This document shows positions 37,737 to 46,456 of a stretch of 64,000 nucleotides of DNA, piece by piece. Position 1 is the stretch's first letter; each line of letters starts with the position of its first letter. The notes beneath the pieces were generated by a model. It had not been told where the DNA came from, made no database searches, and saw only the letters and a program-made list of their open reading frames with translations. The DNA comes from Flavobacterium yafengii (GTDB lineage Bacteria; Bacteroidota; Bacteroidia; Flavobacteriales; Flavobacteriaceae): the NCBI RefSeq assembly GCF_030010375.1, contig NZ_JASCRY010000001.1, positions 1,426,001 through 1,490,000 on the forward strand, in the 5' to 3' direction. Made by a program: the position numbers and the translations under genes.

Positions 37737-38096
37737 ATGTACGAATTGCTTTTTTGGAAATATCTAGAGGGAATTTATCTCAACCATCACGAAGTTTATG
37801 AAGCTATTATTGAAGAACAGGCCGAAATTAAAGGTCTAGAGGAACTCCCTGTTCAAGTTATCTTGAATAGAATCGCTTCCGTATTCTCAAAATGGGAAAA
37901 AGTAGACGATAGCAGTTGGAAAAACAACACTGGTGTGGGGGCTTTTCACATCAGAACGACTCCCCAAAGCATAAAAATTGATTGTTATGGTACTGAAGGA
38001 AAGACAATGGATACTTTAGTGAATATAATGGAAGAATTCAAATGTCCGTTGTATGATCCGCAAGTTCCGGAGCGTTATGACGAAATGAGTGAATAG
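37737..38096 (+). CDS. Hypothetical protein downstream of purM
   Basis: A 119-residue cytoplasmic protein (MYELLFWKYLEGIYLNHHEVYE...). The sequence is acidic and alpha/beta-like, with no membrane segment or recognised motif. FHIRTTPQSIKIDCYGTEGK suggests a central sheet. The start lies 18 bp after purM, so the two are probably co-transcribed. I recognise no family. A dispersed repeat element follows directly. Confidence 0.7.
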   Translation: MYELLFWKYLEGIYLNHHEVYEAIIEEQAEIKGLEELPVQVILNRIASVFSKWEKVDDSSWKNNTGVGAFHIRTTPQSIKIDCYGTEGKTMDTLVNIMEEFKCPLYDPQVPERYDEMSE

Positions 38097-38099
38097 TAT

Positions 38100-38248
38100 T
38101 TTTAGGAGCTAATCCAGCGCTCCGTTACAATCCTCCCTTAAAAAAAATATTTTTCTAAATCCTGAAAGGAGCTTCCGTTGGTCGCTCTTTCAGGACAAGA
38201 AAAATTATTTTTTTGCAGTCCGGGATTTTCACTTCGATCTGGGCTAAT
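38100..38248 (-). repeat. Dispersed structured repeat, copy 4
   Basis: On the minus strand it starts TTAGCCCAGATCGAAGTG and ends with AGCGCTGGATTAGCTCCTAA. The centre is longer than in other copies: it includes a second hairpin (CCTGAAAGGAGC... with GCTCTTTCAGG). It fills the convergent gap before the M16 gene. Confidence 0.7.
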
Positions 38249-38288
38249 GAAGATCAGTGATTTATAACCCGGAATATTAAATCAGCGT

Positions 38289-41129
38289 TTATTTTATCGC
38301 CGGTTTATTCAAAAGAATTGGCGCTCCAAAACCAATCTGCTCTAGCTTTTTCAATTGCGTTTCAGCATCGCCTACCACTAAATAGATCATTTTATCAGTA
38401 TTCAAATAGATATCCGAAAGCTTTTTTATGGCTCCAATAGTGCTGTTTTTTACAATGCTTTCTTGTTTTTTCGCGTAATCATCGGAGTAGTTATAGTTGC
38501 TGATATCATACAGCATTTCCAGTTTAGCCGAAAGTGTTTCAAATGCTCTCGCGTTACTTTTGATAAGATAGCCTTTAGTCACTTCAAGATCATTCTCGTT
38601 GAAGTTTTTTCCATATTGCTCCATAATTTCTTTTATCAAACTAATGGATTCAAATGTTACATTAGAACGTACACCACTGGAAACAGTAAATGGACCTTTA
38701 TTAGTGGAACCATTAAAGGAAGAATTGATACCATACGTATATCCTTTTCCTTCACGTAATTCCTGAGTTAATTGGGAGGCGAAACCACCACCACCCAAAC
38801 GATAATTCATGATTTGGACTGGATAAAAATCTGTATCAGTAGCGGCAAGAGCAGGATAACCAATTCGGATAACCGATTGTTTTGCACCTGGAACATCATA
38901 AAAATAAATTTTAGATGACGCTGCTGTATTTGTAGTTGCTATTTTAGGAATGGTAACTTTTTTAGCCTCCCAGTTTTTATTTAAAGTCGCTAATGAATGA
39001 GTCACATCCGTTTTTGAAATAGCACCAACAATTTGAAAATCAGCAACAGATGGGGAACTATTTTCAGTATAATAATTTTTCAAATCATCAATAGTAATGC
39101 TGTTTACAGAGTTTTCGGTACCGATGCGATTGTTTGATAAAATCGATTCTTTTCCATAAATTAATTTTTTGAATTCATTTCTGGCAATACTATTTGGATC
39201 TGCTTTCTGTTGTGTAATTTGGCTTAAAGTACTTTGTTTAATCAAATCAAATTCCTTGGTATCCCAACGAGGTTGTACTATTATTTCTTGAACTAATGCT
39301 ATAGTTGCATTGTAATTCTTAGCCAGGGTATTTCCTGAAATAAAAATGGATTCATCAGTTGCATAGGCTCTAATGGTTGCTCCAAGACTCTCAATAGCAT
39401 TTTCCAGTTGCTCCGGAGTTTTGTTTTTGGTCCCTTTTGTCATCAGTTCCGCCAGCATATTCGAAACACCTATTTTATTAGTTTCTTCAAGTAACATTCC
39501 GCCTTTAATTTGCAATTGAAATTGAACAAGAGGCACTTCGTGGTTTTCGATACCTAAAACGTTTAAACCGGATGATAACTTACTTTTCCACACCGATGGT
39601 AATATCACATCAGGGCTTTCTCCATAAGCGGGTTCAATAGTTCGATCAAATTTTGAAGGTGTTTTTTCATACGTTGCTGCAATACTGGCATCAAATGAAT
39701 CTTCTTTTCCTTCGATGATTTTTTCCTCAACAACCGAGGCTAATGCTGAACCTTCTAAGATTAAATTTGCCTCTCCTTTTGGAACAAAACTAGTGGCAAC
39801 AAAATGCTTTCCTTTGATGTATTTTTGATACACACGCATTACATCTTCAATAGTTACGGCTAGAATATTTTTTACATCTTGATTAATATAATCCGGAGTT
39901 CCTGCAAAAATTTCATACTGCGCCAGTTGAAATCCTTTTCCTAATACACTGGATAAATTCGTGTAAAAAGCAGTTTCTTGTCCTGCTTTAATTCGATTTA
40001 AATCCTGTTGTGAAATTCCTTCGGCTTCAAAGTTTTTAAAAGCTTCGTTTATGCCATTCATTACGTCATTCAAATTTGTTTTTTCAAAAGCAGTAACACT
40101 TAGCATGTATTGACCCGCAATTTCTGAATTGTATTGGAAAACATCAGCGGCATCCGTTAATTTTTTGTCTTCAACAAGGGTTTTGTATAAAGGTGCTTTT
40201 TTACCTTTTGACAGATAACTGGCCAAAACTTCCAAAGCATAACTATCAGGATGGTATTCGTAAACCGAAGGCCATGTCAGTGTGAGTTGCGGTAACTTGG
40301 CAAAATTATCTTCATAATATAGTTTTTTAGTTTCGGTCAATGTTACAGACTGTTTTTCCATTTTAGGAATTGCTTCCCCACGTTTTATTTCTCCAAAATA
40401 TTTTTCGACCCATGCTTTGGTTTGTTTGACATCGAAATCTCCGGCAATAGTTAGGGTAACATTATTTGGTACATACCAGCGGTTGTAGAAACTTTTTACA
40501 TCTTCTAGTGTGGCATTTTGTAAATCTTCCAAGGAACCAATAACTTCCCAACTGTACGGATGCGTTGCCGGGTATAAACTTTTAGAGATTACAGAAAAAT
40601 TGTGTCCATAAGGTCTGTTGTCATAACTCTGTCTTTTCTCATTTTTAACGACCTGTTTTTCTTTGGCTAAAACTGGTTCGGTTACTGTGTTGATGAAATA
40701 TCCTAATTTATCGGCTTCGGCCCAAATCATTTTTTCTAATGCATCTTTAGGAACCGTCTGAAAATAATTAGTGCGATCCCTGCTTGTAGAACCATTGGCA
40801 CCAGCCCCACCAATACGAGCACTCATTTTATCAAGTCCTCCTTTGCCCAAGTTTTCAGATTCCAAGAAAAGCAAATGTTCGAATAAATGCGCAAACCCGG
40901 TACGACCCACTTTTTCTCTCGCAGATCCCACATGGCTGGTCAAAGCAACAGCAACAACTGGGTCAGATCGATCAATATGCAATATTACATGCAGTCCGTT
41001 TTCTAGGGTGAACTGTTCAAATGCTACTTTAAACTCTTTTGATTTATCCGTTTTACTTTGATTTTGAGAATAAGAATTGAATGCCGTAAAAAGAATGAAA
41101 GGAAGGATTAAAAACTGGATTGATTTCAT
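38289..41129 (-). CDS. Exported M16-family zinc metalloprotease (two-domain pitrilysin type)
   Basis: A 946-residue protease. Signal peptide MKSIQFLILPFILFTAFNSYS. The N-terminal half holds the inverted zinc motif HLFEH (GFAHLFEHLLFL, about residue 80), followed by the downstream Glu region typical of M16 (KQVVKNEKRQSYDNRPYG). Two M16 peptidase halves each repeat the alpha/beta domain. The second half (WKSKLSSGLNVLGIENHEVP...) lacks HxxEH and is the usual inactive partner. Family members degrade peptides in the periplasm; some bacterial forms are single-chain pairs like this. It is monocistronic on the minus strand. Confidence 0.92.
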   Translation of the reverse strand: MKSIQFLILPFILFTAFNSYSQNQSKTDKSKEFKVAFEQFTLENGLHVILHIDRSDPVVAVALTSHVGSAREKVGRTGFAHLFEHLLFLESENLGKGGLDKMSARIGGAGANGSTSRDRTNYFQTVPKDALEKMIWAEADKLGYFINTVTEPVLAKEKQVVKNEKRQSYDNRPYGHNFSVISKSLYPATHPYSWEVIGSLEDLQNATLEDVKSFYNRWYVPNNVTLTIAGDFDVKQTKAWVEKYFGEIKRGEAIPKMEKQSVTLTETKKLYYEDNFAKLPQLTLTWPSVYEYHPDSYALEVLASYLSKGKKAPLYKTLVEDKKLTDAADVFQYNSEIAGQYMLSVTAFEKTNLNDVMNGINEAFKNFEAEGISQQDLNRIKAGQETAFYTNLSSVLGKGFQLAQYEIFAGTPDYINQDVKNILAVTIEDVMRVYQKYIKGKHFVATSFVPKGEANLILEGSALASVVEEKIIEGKEDSFDASIAATYEKTPSKFDRTIEPAYGESPDVILPSVWKSKLSSGLNVLGIENHEVPLVQFQLQIKGGMLLEETNKIGVSNMLAELMTKGTKNKTPEQLENAIESLGATIRAYATDESIFISGNTLAKNYNATIALVQEIIVQPRWDTKEFDLIKQSTLSQITQQKADPNSIARNEFKKLIYGKESILSNNRIGTENSVNSITIDDLKNYYTENSSPSVADFQIVGAISKTDVTHSLATLNKNWEAKKVTIPKIATTNTAASSKIYFYDVPGAKQSVIRIGYPALAATDTDFYPVQIMNYRLGGGGFASQLTQELREGKGYTYGINSSFNGSTNKGPFTVSSGVRSNVTFESISLIKEIMEQYGKNFNENDLEVTKGYLIKSNARAFETLSAKLEMLYDISNYNYSDDYAKKQESIVKNSTIGAIKKLSDIYLNTDKMIYLVVGDAETQLKKLEQIGFGAPILLNKPAIK

Positions 41130-41394
41130 TGTTTTATTTTTAAAATTGGAGTTCGTAGTTATTTATTTAGTTCAACTATTTTTTTGCTACCGATAACGAA
41201 ATTAAGAAAATAAAAATAATTAATCTCAAAATTGTTAGAAGTTAAATTTCAATATTTATAGTAAATTTACGACCTGATTTGATGTCATTCATCGCTGTAA
41301 ATTTCGATTTTACTATTTGAATAAGAAGGATTAGAATCGTATGAATCATTTCTATAAATAAAATAACCTTAAGGATTTAGATTTTTACGCACTA

Positions 41395-42003
41395 ATGAAT
41401 ATAAATATGAACATAGCTTTATCCCAAAATACCATTTTAGAAGACGAAACGGTTTTACTGCGCCCATTGCAGGAATCGGATGTTGAAAACTTATTGGAAT
41501 TTTCCATTAATGAACCTGATACTTGGAAGTATTCTCTAGTTCAGGCAAATGGAAAAGAAAATCTAAAAAAATACATTCAAATTGCGCTAAAAGCCAGAGA
41601 TAACGGAACCGAATTTCCCTTTATAGTTTTCGATAAAAAATCAGGAAAATATGCTGGAAGTACTCGTTTTTACGATATTAATTTAGAATTCAAAACACTT
41701 CAATTGGGGTATACTTGGTACGGTAAAAATTTTAGAGGTACGGGACTAAATAAGCATTGTAAATTTTTACTATTGCAATTTGCATTCGAAACTTTAGGAA
41801 TAGAACGCGTTGAGTTTCGCGCTGACAATAATAACGAACGAAGTATTGCGGCTATGAAAAGCATCGGTTGTAAAGTAGAAGGAGTGTTGCGCAATCACAT
41901 GCCAACTCTGGGAAGTGATGCTCGACGTGACAGTATTATATTAAGTATCTTGAAAAATGAATGGTTGGATGAAGTTAAAGAGAATCTAAAAAGTAGATTA
42001 TAG
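41395..42003 (+). CDS. GNAT-family N-acetyltransferase (RimJ/RimL-like)
   Basis: A 202-residue acetyltransferase that moves an acetyl group from acetyl-CoA to an amine. Visible pattern: VLLRPLQESDVENLLEF near the start, VFDKKSGKYAGSTRF, QLGYTWYGKNFRGTGLN (acetyl-CoA-binding loop of the Q/R-x-x-G-x-G/A kind, here altered), and LGIERVEFRADNNNERSIAAMKSIG. An ATG at 41407 is an equally possible start, four codons in. The target may be a ribosomal protein N-terminus or a small amine. Convergent with the PAS sensor gene. Confidence 0.88.
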   Translation: MNINMNIALSQNTILEDETVLLRPLQESDVENLLEFSINEPDTWKYSLVQANGKENLKKYIQIALKARDNGTEFPFIVFDKKSGKYAGSTRFYDINLEFKTLQLGYTWYGKNFRGTGLNKHCKFLLLQFAFETLGIERVEFRADNNNERSIAAMKSIGCKVEGVLRNHMPTLGSDARRDSIILSILKNEWLDEVKENLKSRL

Positions 42004-42038
42004 CGCATAAATGTTGATACCCAGATTCAGTTTAATGC

Positions 42039-44192
42039 TTAAATCATGGTATCAGTATTGCCTTTTCTAAATCCTATTAATTGGCGGTATTTTGATTCAG
42101 ATTCTTCCAAATCTTCCTCCATTTGTTTGTATTTGCTAATATCCTTAATCGTTACTACCGCTGCGACGACATTGTTATTTTGGTCGACTAAAGGCCTGCC
42201 GCTAATGAGCACTCTTTTCTTTTCTTGTGCCATTGGATTCCAAAGGATTATTTCAACATCAGTAGTCGCTTCTCCGCTTAGTGCACGTTCCATGGGTAGG
42301 TTTTGAGAAGGGAAAATGGTTTTTTCATCAGGAAAATAAAGCTCGAAATGATTGCTTAAATTCGTTGATATTTTGTCGTCTTCTTCGATTCCAAAAATGG
42401 CATTTGCCATATTATTTGCCATGATTATTTTTTTATCGGCATTTGCCACAATAATTCCTTCACTGATATTTTCGACTATTAATCGTAATTTTTCTTCATT
42501 TTCATACAGATTGTCGATGGCTAGTTGCTGTTCATTTTCGAGCTCTACCAGTTCCGTGACATTTCGTCCAACAGAATAAAAAACTCCGTTTTGAAGATCC
42601 ATATTACTATTCCAATCGAGCCATTTATAAGAGCCGTCTTTACAAAGAAACCGCGTTCTAAAATTAATAACTGATTCTCCTTTTAAATGTCTTTCCAGTA
42701 CTTCTCCCGCAGTTTTCTTATCATCAGGGTGAATTAAATCCATGAATTTAATCCGATTCATATCTTCTTGATTATACCCAAGGGTTTTTGTGAAAGCCTG
42801 ATTAATTTTGATAAAATGATTGTCTTTGGCTACGGTTAAAATGTCGAATGCCATGTCAAAAAACATATTTGCAATCTTCAAGGATTCTTCATTTTTAATC
42901 AATTCAGAAACATCTCTTGCCACGGCATAAATTATTCCTGTTTGAATGTCAATTGTGCTGGTCCAATCAAACCATTTGTATGAGCCGTCTTTGAGTCGTT
43001 CCCGAACTCTATGGCTTATAACTGAGTCACTGACTTGTAGTTTTTTGATGCCATTCATAAAAATTGGAGCATCCTCCGGGTGAATAAAATCTAAAAATGG
43101 CTTGTTGATTATTTCTTTTTGATCATAACCAAGTATTCTTGTAAAAGCAGGATTTACTTTTACAAATTTTTCGTTTTTAATGACGACAAACATATCAAAC
43201 GACATGTAGAAAAATGTATTAGCCACATTAAGTGCAGTTTCAATTTCTTTCTGAGCGGTGATATCGCTGGCAACAGCATACAATAATCCAGTGGAAACAT
43301 CAGGAAATACAGACCATATAAGCCATTTTGTCGAGCCATCTTTACAAATATATCTGTTTTCAAATTTTATTGATGGAGCTCCGGTTTGAAGTTTAGCAAC
43401 TTCTTTTTGTGTGATTTCAATATCATCTGGATGTGTAAATTCCAGAAAGCTTTTACTCAGTAGTTCTTCCTCTGAATATCCTAAAATTTTACTGACTGCC
43501 GGATTCACTTTTATGAATTTATTCATAGAGGAAATAATCATCATGTCTACTGACATTTTAAAAAAATTATCAGCGGCTTTAGAAGATTCTTCCAGTTTTT
43601 TTCTTTCGGAGATATCAGTAAAAATCCCACCGATGGCATAAATTCTTTTTGTGGCGTCGTAGATAGGAAATTTCACGGCAATGTACGTGTGCATGCCATC
43701 AGATTGTTGAATGGTTTCCTCGGTTTTTAATTCTTTTAATGCTTTTACAACCTCAAAATCAGAATTTCGGTTGGCATCTGCAATTAAAGCAGGTAAAAAA
43801 TCATGATCAGTTTTTCCTGTTATTTCTTCATTTGTGATTTTATATAAAGATTCAAATTGTTTATTAATCAATAAATATTCGCCATTTATTTTTTTGATAA
43901 ACATAGGACTCAATGTATTGTCAATAATCGATTGCAATAATTGTTTGTTTTCCAAAAGTAAATCTTGAGAAAGATTTTTAGCCCGAAGTTGGGACCGAAT
44001 GATAAAATAAACTACGGTCAATAAAATAACGGAAAGAATGATTAATGCAATTTCTATCCAATTTAATGAAGCATCCAAAGCTTGGTTTCTTTGTTTGTCA
44101 ATCCTTAAAATAAAAATCCAAGCTATGGCAAAAACAACGAATAGATTGAGGATGAATCCAATGATTATTTTTTTTTCTAAAGAAATTTTCAT
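42039..44192 (-). CDS. Membrane PAS-domain protein lacking a kinase or output domain
   Basis: A 717-residue sensor. Two membrane segments (about 8-30 and 46-68) come first, then five PAS domains. PAS1 is at about 85-200. PAS2, 3 and 4 are close copies at about 205-315, 320-430 and 435-550, each with a PAC-like motif ending in DGS-YKWL-W. PAS5 is at about 565-690 (LIVENISEGIIVANADKK). The frame then stops after LEESESKYRQLIGFRKGN. No histidine kinase, GGDEF or other output domain follows, and the next gene is only 35 bp away. Either it works as a stand-alone sensor or the C-terminal kinase has been lost. PAS ligand or redox partner unknown. Confidence 0.8.
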   Translation of the reverse strand: MKISLEKKIIIGFILNLFVVFAIAWIFILRIDKQRNQALDASLNWIEIALIILSVILLTVVYFIIRSQLRAKNLSQDLLLENKQLLQSIIDNTLSPMFIKKINGEYLLINKQFESLYKITNEEITGKTDHDFLPALIADANRNSDFEVVKALKELKTEETIQQSDGMHTYIAVKFPIYDATKRIYAIGGIFTDISERKKLEESSKAADNFFKMSVDMMIISSMNKFIKVNPAVSKILGYSEEELLSKSFLEFTHPDDIEITQKEVAKLQTGAPSIKFENRYICKDGSTKWLIWSVFPDVSTGLLYAVASDITAQKEIETALNVANTFFYMSFDMFVVIKNEKFVKVNPAFTRILGYDQKEIINKPFLDFIHPEDAPIFMNGIKKLQVSDSVISHRVRERLKDGSYKWFDWTSTIDIQTGIIYAVARDVSELIKNEESLKIANMFFDMAFDILTVAKDNHFIKINQAFTKTLGYNQEDMNRIKFMDLIHPDDKKTAGEVLERHLKGESVINFRTRFLCKDGSYKWLDWNSNMDLQNGVFYSVGRNVTELVELENEQQLAIDNLYENEEKLRLIVENISEGIIVANADKKIIMANNMANAIFGIEEDDKISTNLSNHFELYFPDEKTIFPSQNLPMERALSGEATTDVEIILWNPMAQEKKRVLISGRPLVDQNNNVVAAVVTIKDISKYKQMEEDLEESESKYRQLIGFRKGNTDTMI

Positions 44193-44534
44193 AGTCGTAC
44201 GGTATAAAAATTAAATAGTAGTACTCTCAATATTTAAAATTGAAAATTAAGTATAAGTGTATGAAAGTTAGTTAATTAAATTGAATTAACAAGTGGTTTT
44301 TTAAGATTTGTTACCACGTGATGAGTAATCTATTTTAGGATTAAGAGTAGATAGATAGGCTTTTTTAGGATGATACAAGAGATTTAAAACAGCAAAAAGC
44401 CATGAATTACTCATAGCTTTTTGTATTAATAGCTCACTATTGTAGGCGCTGTTTGCAAAACTTTGCTAAGGATTGTTTTATATCAGCGTGGTTGGGTTGC
44501 CAGAAACCGCTGTTAGGCGTTCATTGTTTTTTGC
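44193..44534. repeat. Spacer with attC-like palindromic sequence
   Basis: The part next to the VOC gene (44445-44520) contains GCGCTGTTTGCAAAACTTTG and, 50 bases on, CCAGAAACCGCTGTTAGGCG. GTTAGGC at 44512-44518 fits the GTTRRRY core of integron attC sites and lies 16 bp beyond the stop of the minus-strand VOC gene. The rest is AT-rich without a gene. Confidence 0.4.
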
Positions 44535-44972
44535 TTACACTTTTCCGTTATATTTTGGGTCAAAATCCACCATCCATTCAATTCCATATTTGTCTCTAAA
44601 CATCCCAAAATAGGAACCCCAAGGACTGTCGGTAATAGGCACTTCAATTTGTCCGCCTGCTGAAAGTCCGCTGAATAATTTGTCGGCTTCTTCACGACTT
44701 GCTGCGCTAATAGCTATTTTAGATCTGTTTTCATTTTCATTTACTCGACCCATACTTTCTGGAACGTCATTGGCCATTAGAATATTTTGGCCAATAGGCA
44801 GAGCAATGTGCATTATTTTTTCTGCTTCGTTTTCTGCTACAGGAAATTCAGGACTTGATATGTCTTTGAAACGCATAATCTTTGCGAACTCTCCGCCAAA
44901 TACTGATTTGTAAAAAAGGAATGCTTCTTCGGCATTTCCGTTGAAGTTAATGTGAGGATTGATAAGTGCCAT
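44535..44972 (-). CDS. PhnB-like VOC family protein
   Basis: A 145-residue protein of the PhnB/UbiG-like glyoxalase group (vicinal-oxygen-chelate fold). MALINPHINFNGNAEEAFLFYKSVFGGEF and WGSYFGMFRDKYGIEWMVDF are typical for the family start and end. Members are often annotated as glyoxalase or antibiotic-resistance-like proteins without known substrate. The stop is followed after 16 bp by an attC-like core. The DUF2200 gene lies 29 bp upstream on the same strand, so the two are probably co-transcribed. Confidence 0.88.
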   Translation of the reverse strand: MALINPHINFNGNAEEAFLFYKSVFGGEFAKIMRFKDISSPEFPVAENEAEKIMHIALPIGQNILMANDVPESMGRVNENENRSKIAISAASREEADKLFSGLSAGGQIEVPITDSPWGSYFGMFRDKYGIEWMVDFDPKYNGKV

Positions 44973-45001
44973 AATTTTAATTTTTTAAGTTGTTAAATGG
45001 T

Positions 45002-45364
45002 TTACTTTCTTAAAATTTTATCCAAAGCCTTTCCTTTTGCTAATTCATCTACCAACTTGTCTAAATAGCGTACCTGTTGTGTTAATGGATTTGCAATTTC
45101 TTCTACCCGATAGCCACAGATTACACCAGTTATGAGTTGAGCGTTACGGTTTATGGTAGCATTTTTAAAGAATTTTTCAAAGGTTACTTTTTCATCAATG
45201 TATTTTTGAAGGCTTTTGTCATCATAACCAGTGAGCCATTCAATTACTTGATGTAATTCTTCTTTCGTTTTGCCTTTCTTTTCCACTTTTGCGAGATAAT
45301 GAGGATATACCGAAGAGAATGTCATTTTCGTAATACGCTCATCGTGATTATTGGTGTTGCTCAT
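45002..45364 (-). CDS. DUF2200-family protein
   Basis: A 120-residue cytoplasmic protein. I start at the ATG at 45364 ([20 protein letters not shown]) because AACAGGAA precedes it; a start at 45400 would add twelve unrelated residues. The sequence ([57 protein letters not shown]) matches the pattern of DUF2200. The function of the family is unknown; it occurs scattered through many phyla, as expected for an accessory gene. It lies upstream of the VOC gene in one likely transcript. Confidence 0.85.
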   Translation of the reverse strand: MSNTNNHDERITKMTFSSVYPHYLAKVEKKGKTKEELHQVIEWLTGYDDKSLQKYIDEKVTFEKFFKNATINRNAQLITGVICGYRVEEIANPLTQQVRYLDKLVDELAKGKALDKILRK

Positions 45365-45454
45365 TTCCTGTTTGTTGTTACTTTTAGAGTGGTATTTCAA
45401 TGAAGTCTAAAGTGTTGATGCTTTGCGTAGTAGTGGGTTTTTCTAATTAGTTAA

Positions 45455-45538
45455 AGGTAAGCAAAATTTCAGCTTAGTACTTTCTGACTAAGCAAAACTA
45501 AACCAGCTTTTGCGCAAAACCGCTGTTAGCAGTAGTTT
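45455..45538. repeat. attC-like hairpin sequence beside a gene remnant
   Basis: Contains GCTTAGT-ACTAAGC as one hairpin, the perfect 12-mer palindrome TTTTGCGCAAAA, and AAACCGCTGTTAG, a 13-base match to the site at 44503. The core GTTAGCA fits GTTRRRY poorly. It lies 9 bp past the stop of the minus-strand remnant at 45539. Confidence 0.4.
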
Positions 45539-45664
45539 TTATAATAATTTCCACTTTTCCTCAAAATTTTCCTTGCTAATTTCTATCGCAGCAAATTGTT
45601 TTCGGAAATCATCAAGCACTAAATTGTTATCAATCCAATATCCATAATTATTCTTGAAAAGCAT
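45539..45664 (-). pseudogene. Short open frame, probably a C-terminal gene remnant
   Basis: From the ATG at 45664 it encodes 41 residues (MLFKNNYGYWIDNNLVLDDF ... ENFEEKWKLL). The frame is open about 16 codons further upstream before a stop, without another good start. The composition (W-I-D-N, D-D-F-R-K-Q-F, E-N-F-E-E-K-W) looks like a real protein end rather than random sequence. I read it as the 3' remnant of a lost gene; a genuine small protein is possible. Confidence 0.4.
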
Positions 45665-45842
45665 TTTGAGAATTACTCGGTTAGCCTGCAATCGTTGATT
45701 TGTAGGCTTTTAATGATTTTTGCTAGTGTTTCCAGTAGCTCCAGTAGTTCTACGGGAGATTTTTTGAACATTTATTAGCTTTTTTTGAAACGTTAGAGCC
45801 GGTTTTAATTGCCATTGTCGCTAATCGCGAGGCCCCTAATCC

Positions 45843-46403
45843 TCAGCAACCCTTATTTTTGCTAAAGTCACGTTTAAAAAGTATCTTATTATTTCGCGCA
45901 ATATAGTCGCCCGATATAATCAAATATGGATGATTAGAAGAATACCCTGCGCTACGGCTTCTTACAATTATTTTGTCGTTAACTTTCAGGCTTTTTAACT
46001 GCTCAAAATCCTTAGGAATAAATTGCATCATGTATTCTTCGCCATTAATCTTGACTATAAGCCATTTTGGTCCTGATGATTTCGCGTTTGCGCGCTGAAA
46101 AGTAACAGAGGTTACCACTGCCTCCATATTGGTGAAAGCCTTTATGTACTTCCTTATTTTATCATGACTGGCATGCACCTTTTTACCTTCAGGAGAAACC
46201 TCCCATTCTTTGTACTTTATACCGTCAGGAGAAGCCTCCCATTTTTTCCTGTCATCCACCAGGTGGGCTTTCCTGTCAGCAAAGGACAACGGCTTTGGGG
46301 ATGGCTTAGTTTCATTTTTAATTTCACGATTAGCAAATACTAGTCCGATCACCACAACCAGCGGTAAGATCAGCACATAGATGGTTTTTTTCATATGTTT
46401 CAT
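45843..46403 (-). CDS. Membrane-anchored or secreted hypothetical protein
   Basis: A 186-residue protein with an N-terminal hydrophobic segment (TIYVLILPLVVVIGLVFA) that is either a signal anchor or signal peptide. A short internal repeat, KKWEASPDGIKYKEWEVSPE, gives two W-E-x-S-P-x-G motifs, followed by a third related stretch with GKKVHAS. The C-terminal part (VTSVTFQRANAKSSGPKWLI, VNDKIIVRSRSAGYSS) looks like a small beta-barrel of OB type. No family recognised. Start could be the ATG at 46403 or at 46394. The IS element begins 54 bp upstream and may have separated the gene from its promoter. Confidence 0.65.
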   Translation of the reverse strand: MKHMKKTIYVLILPLVVVIGLVFANREIKNETKPSPKPLSFADRKAHLVDDRKKWEASPDGIKYKEWEVSPEGKKVHASHDKIRKYIKAFTNMEAVVTSVTFQRANAKSSGPKWLIVKINGEEYMMQFIPKDFEQLKSLKVNDKIIVRSRSAGYSSNHPYLIISGDYIARNNKILFKRDFSKNKGC

Positions 46404-46456
46404 ATCCTAAATTTTAGTTTCAGTATGGTTTTTTCCTTTAAAATTACCGCTAACGT

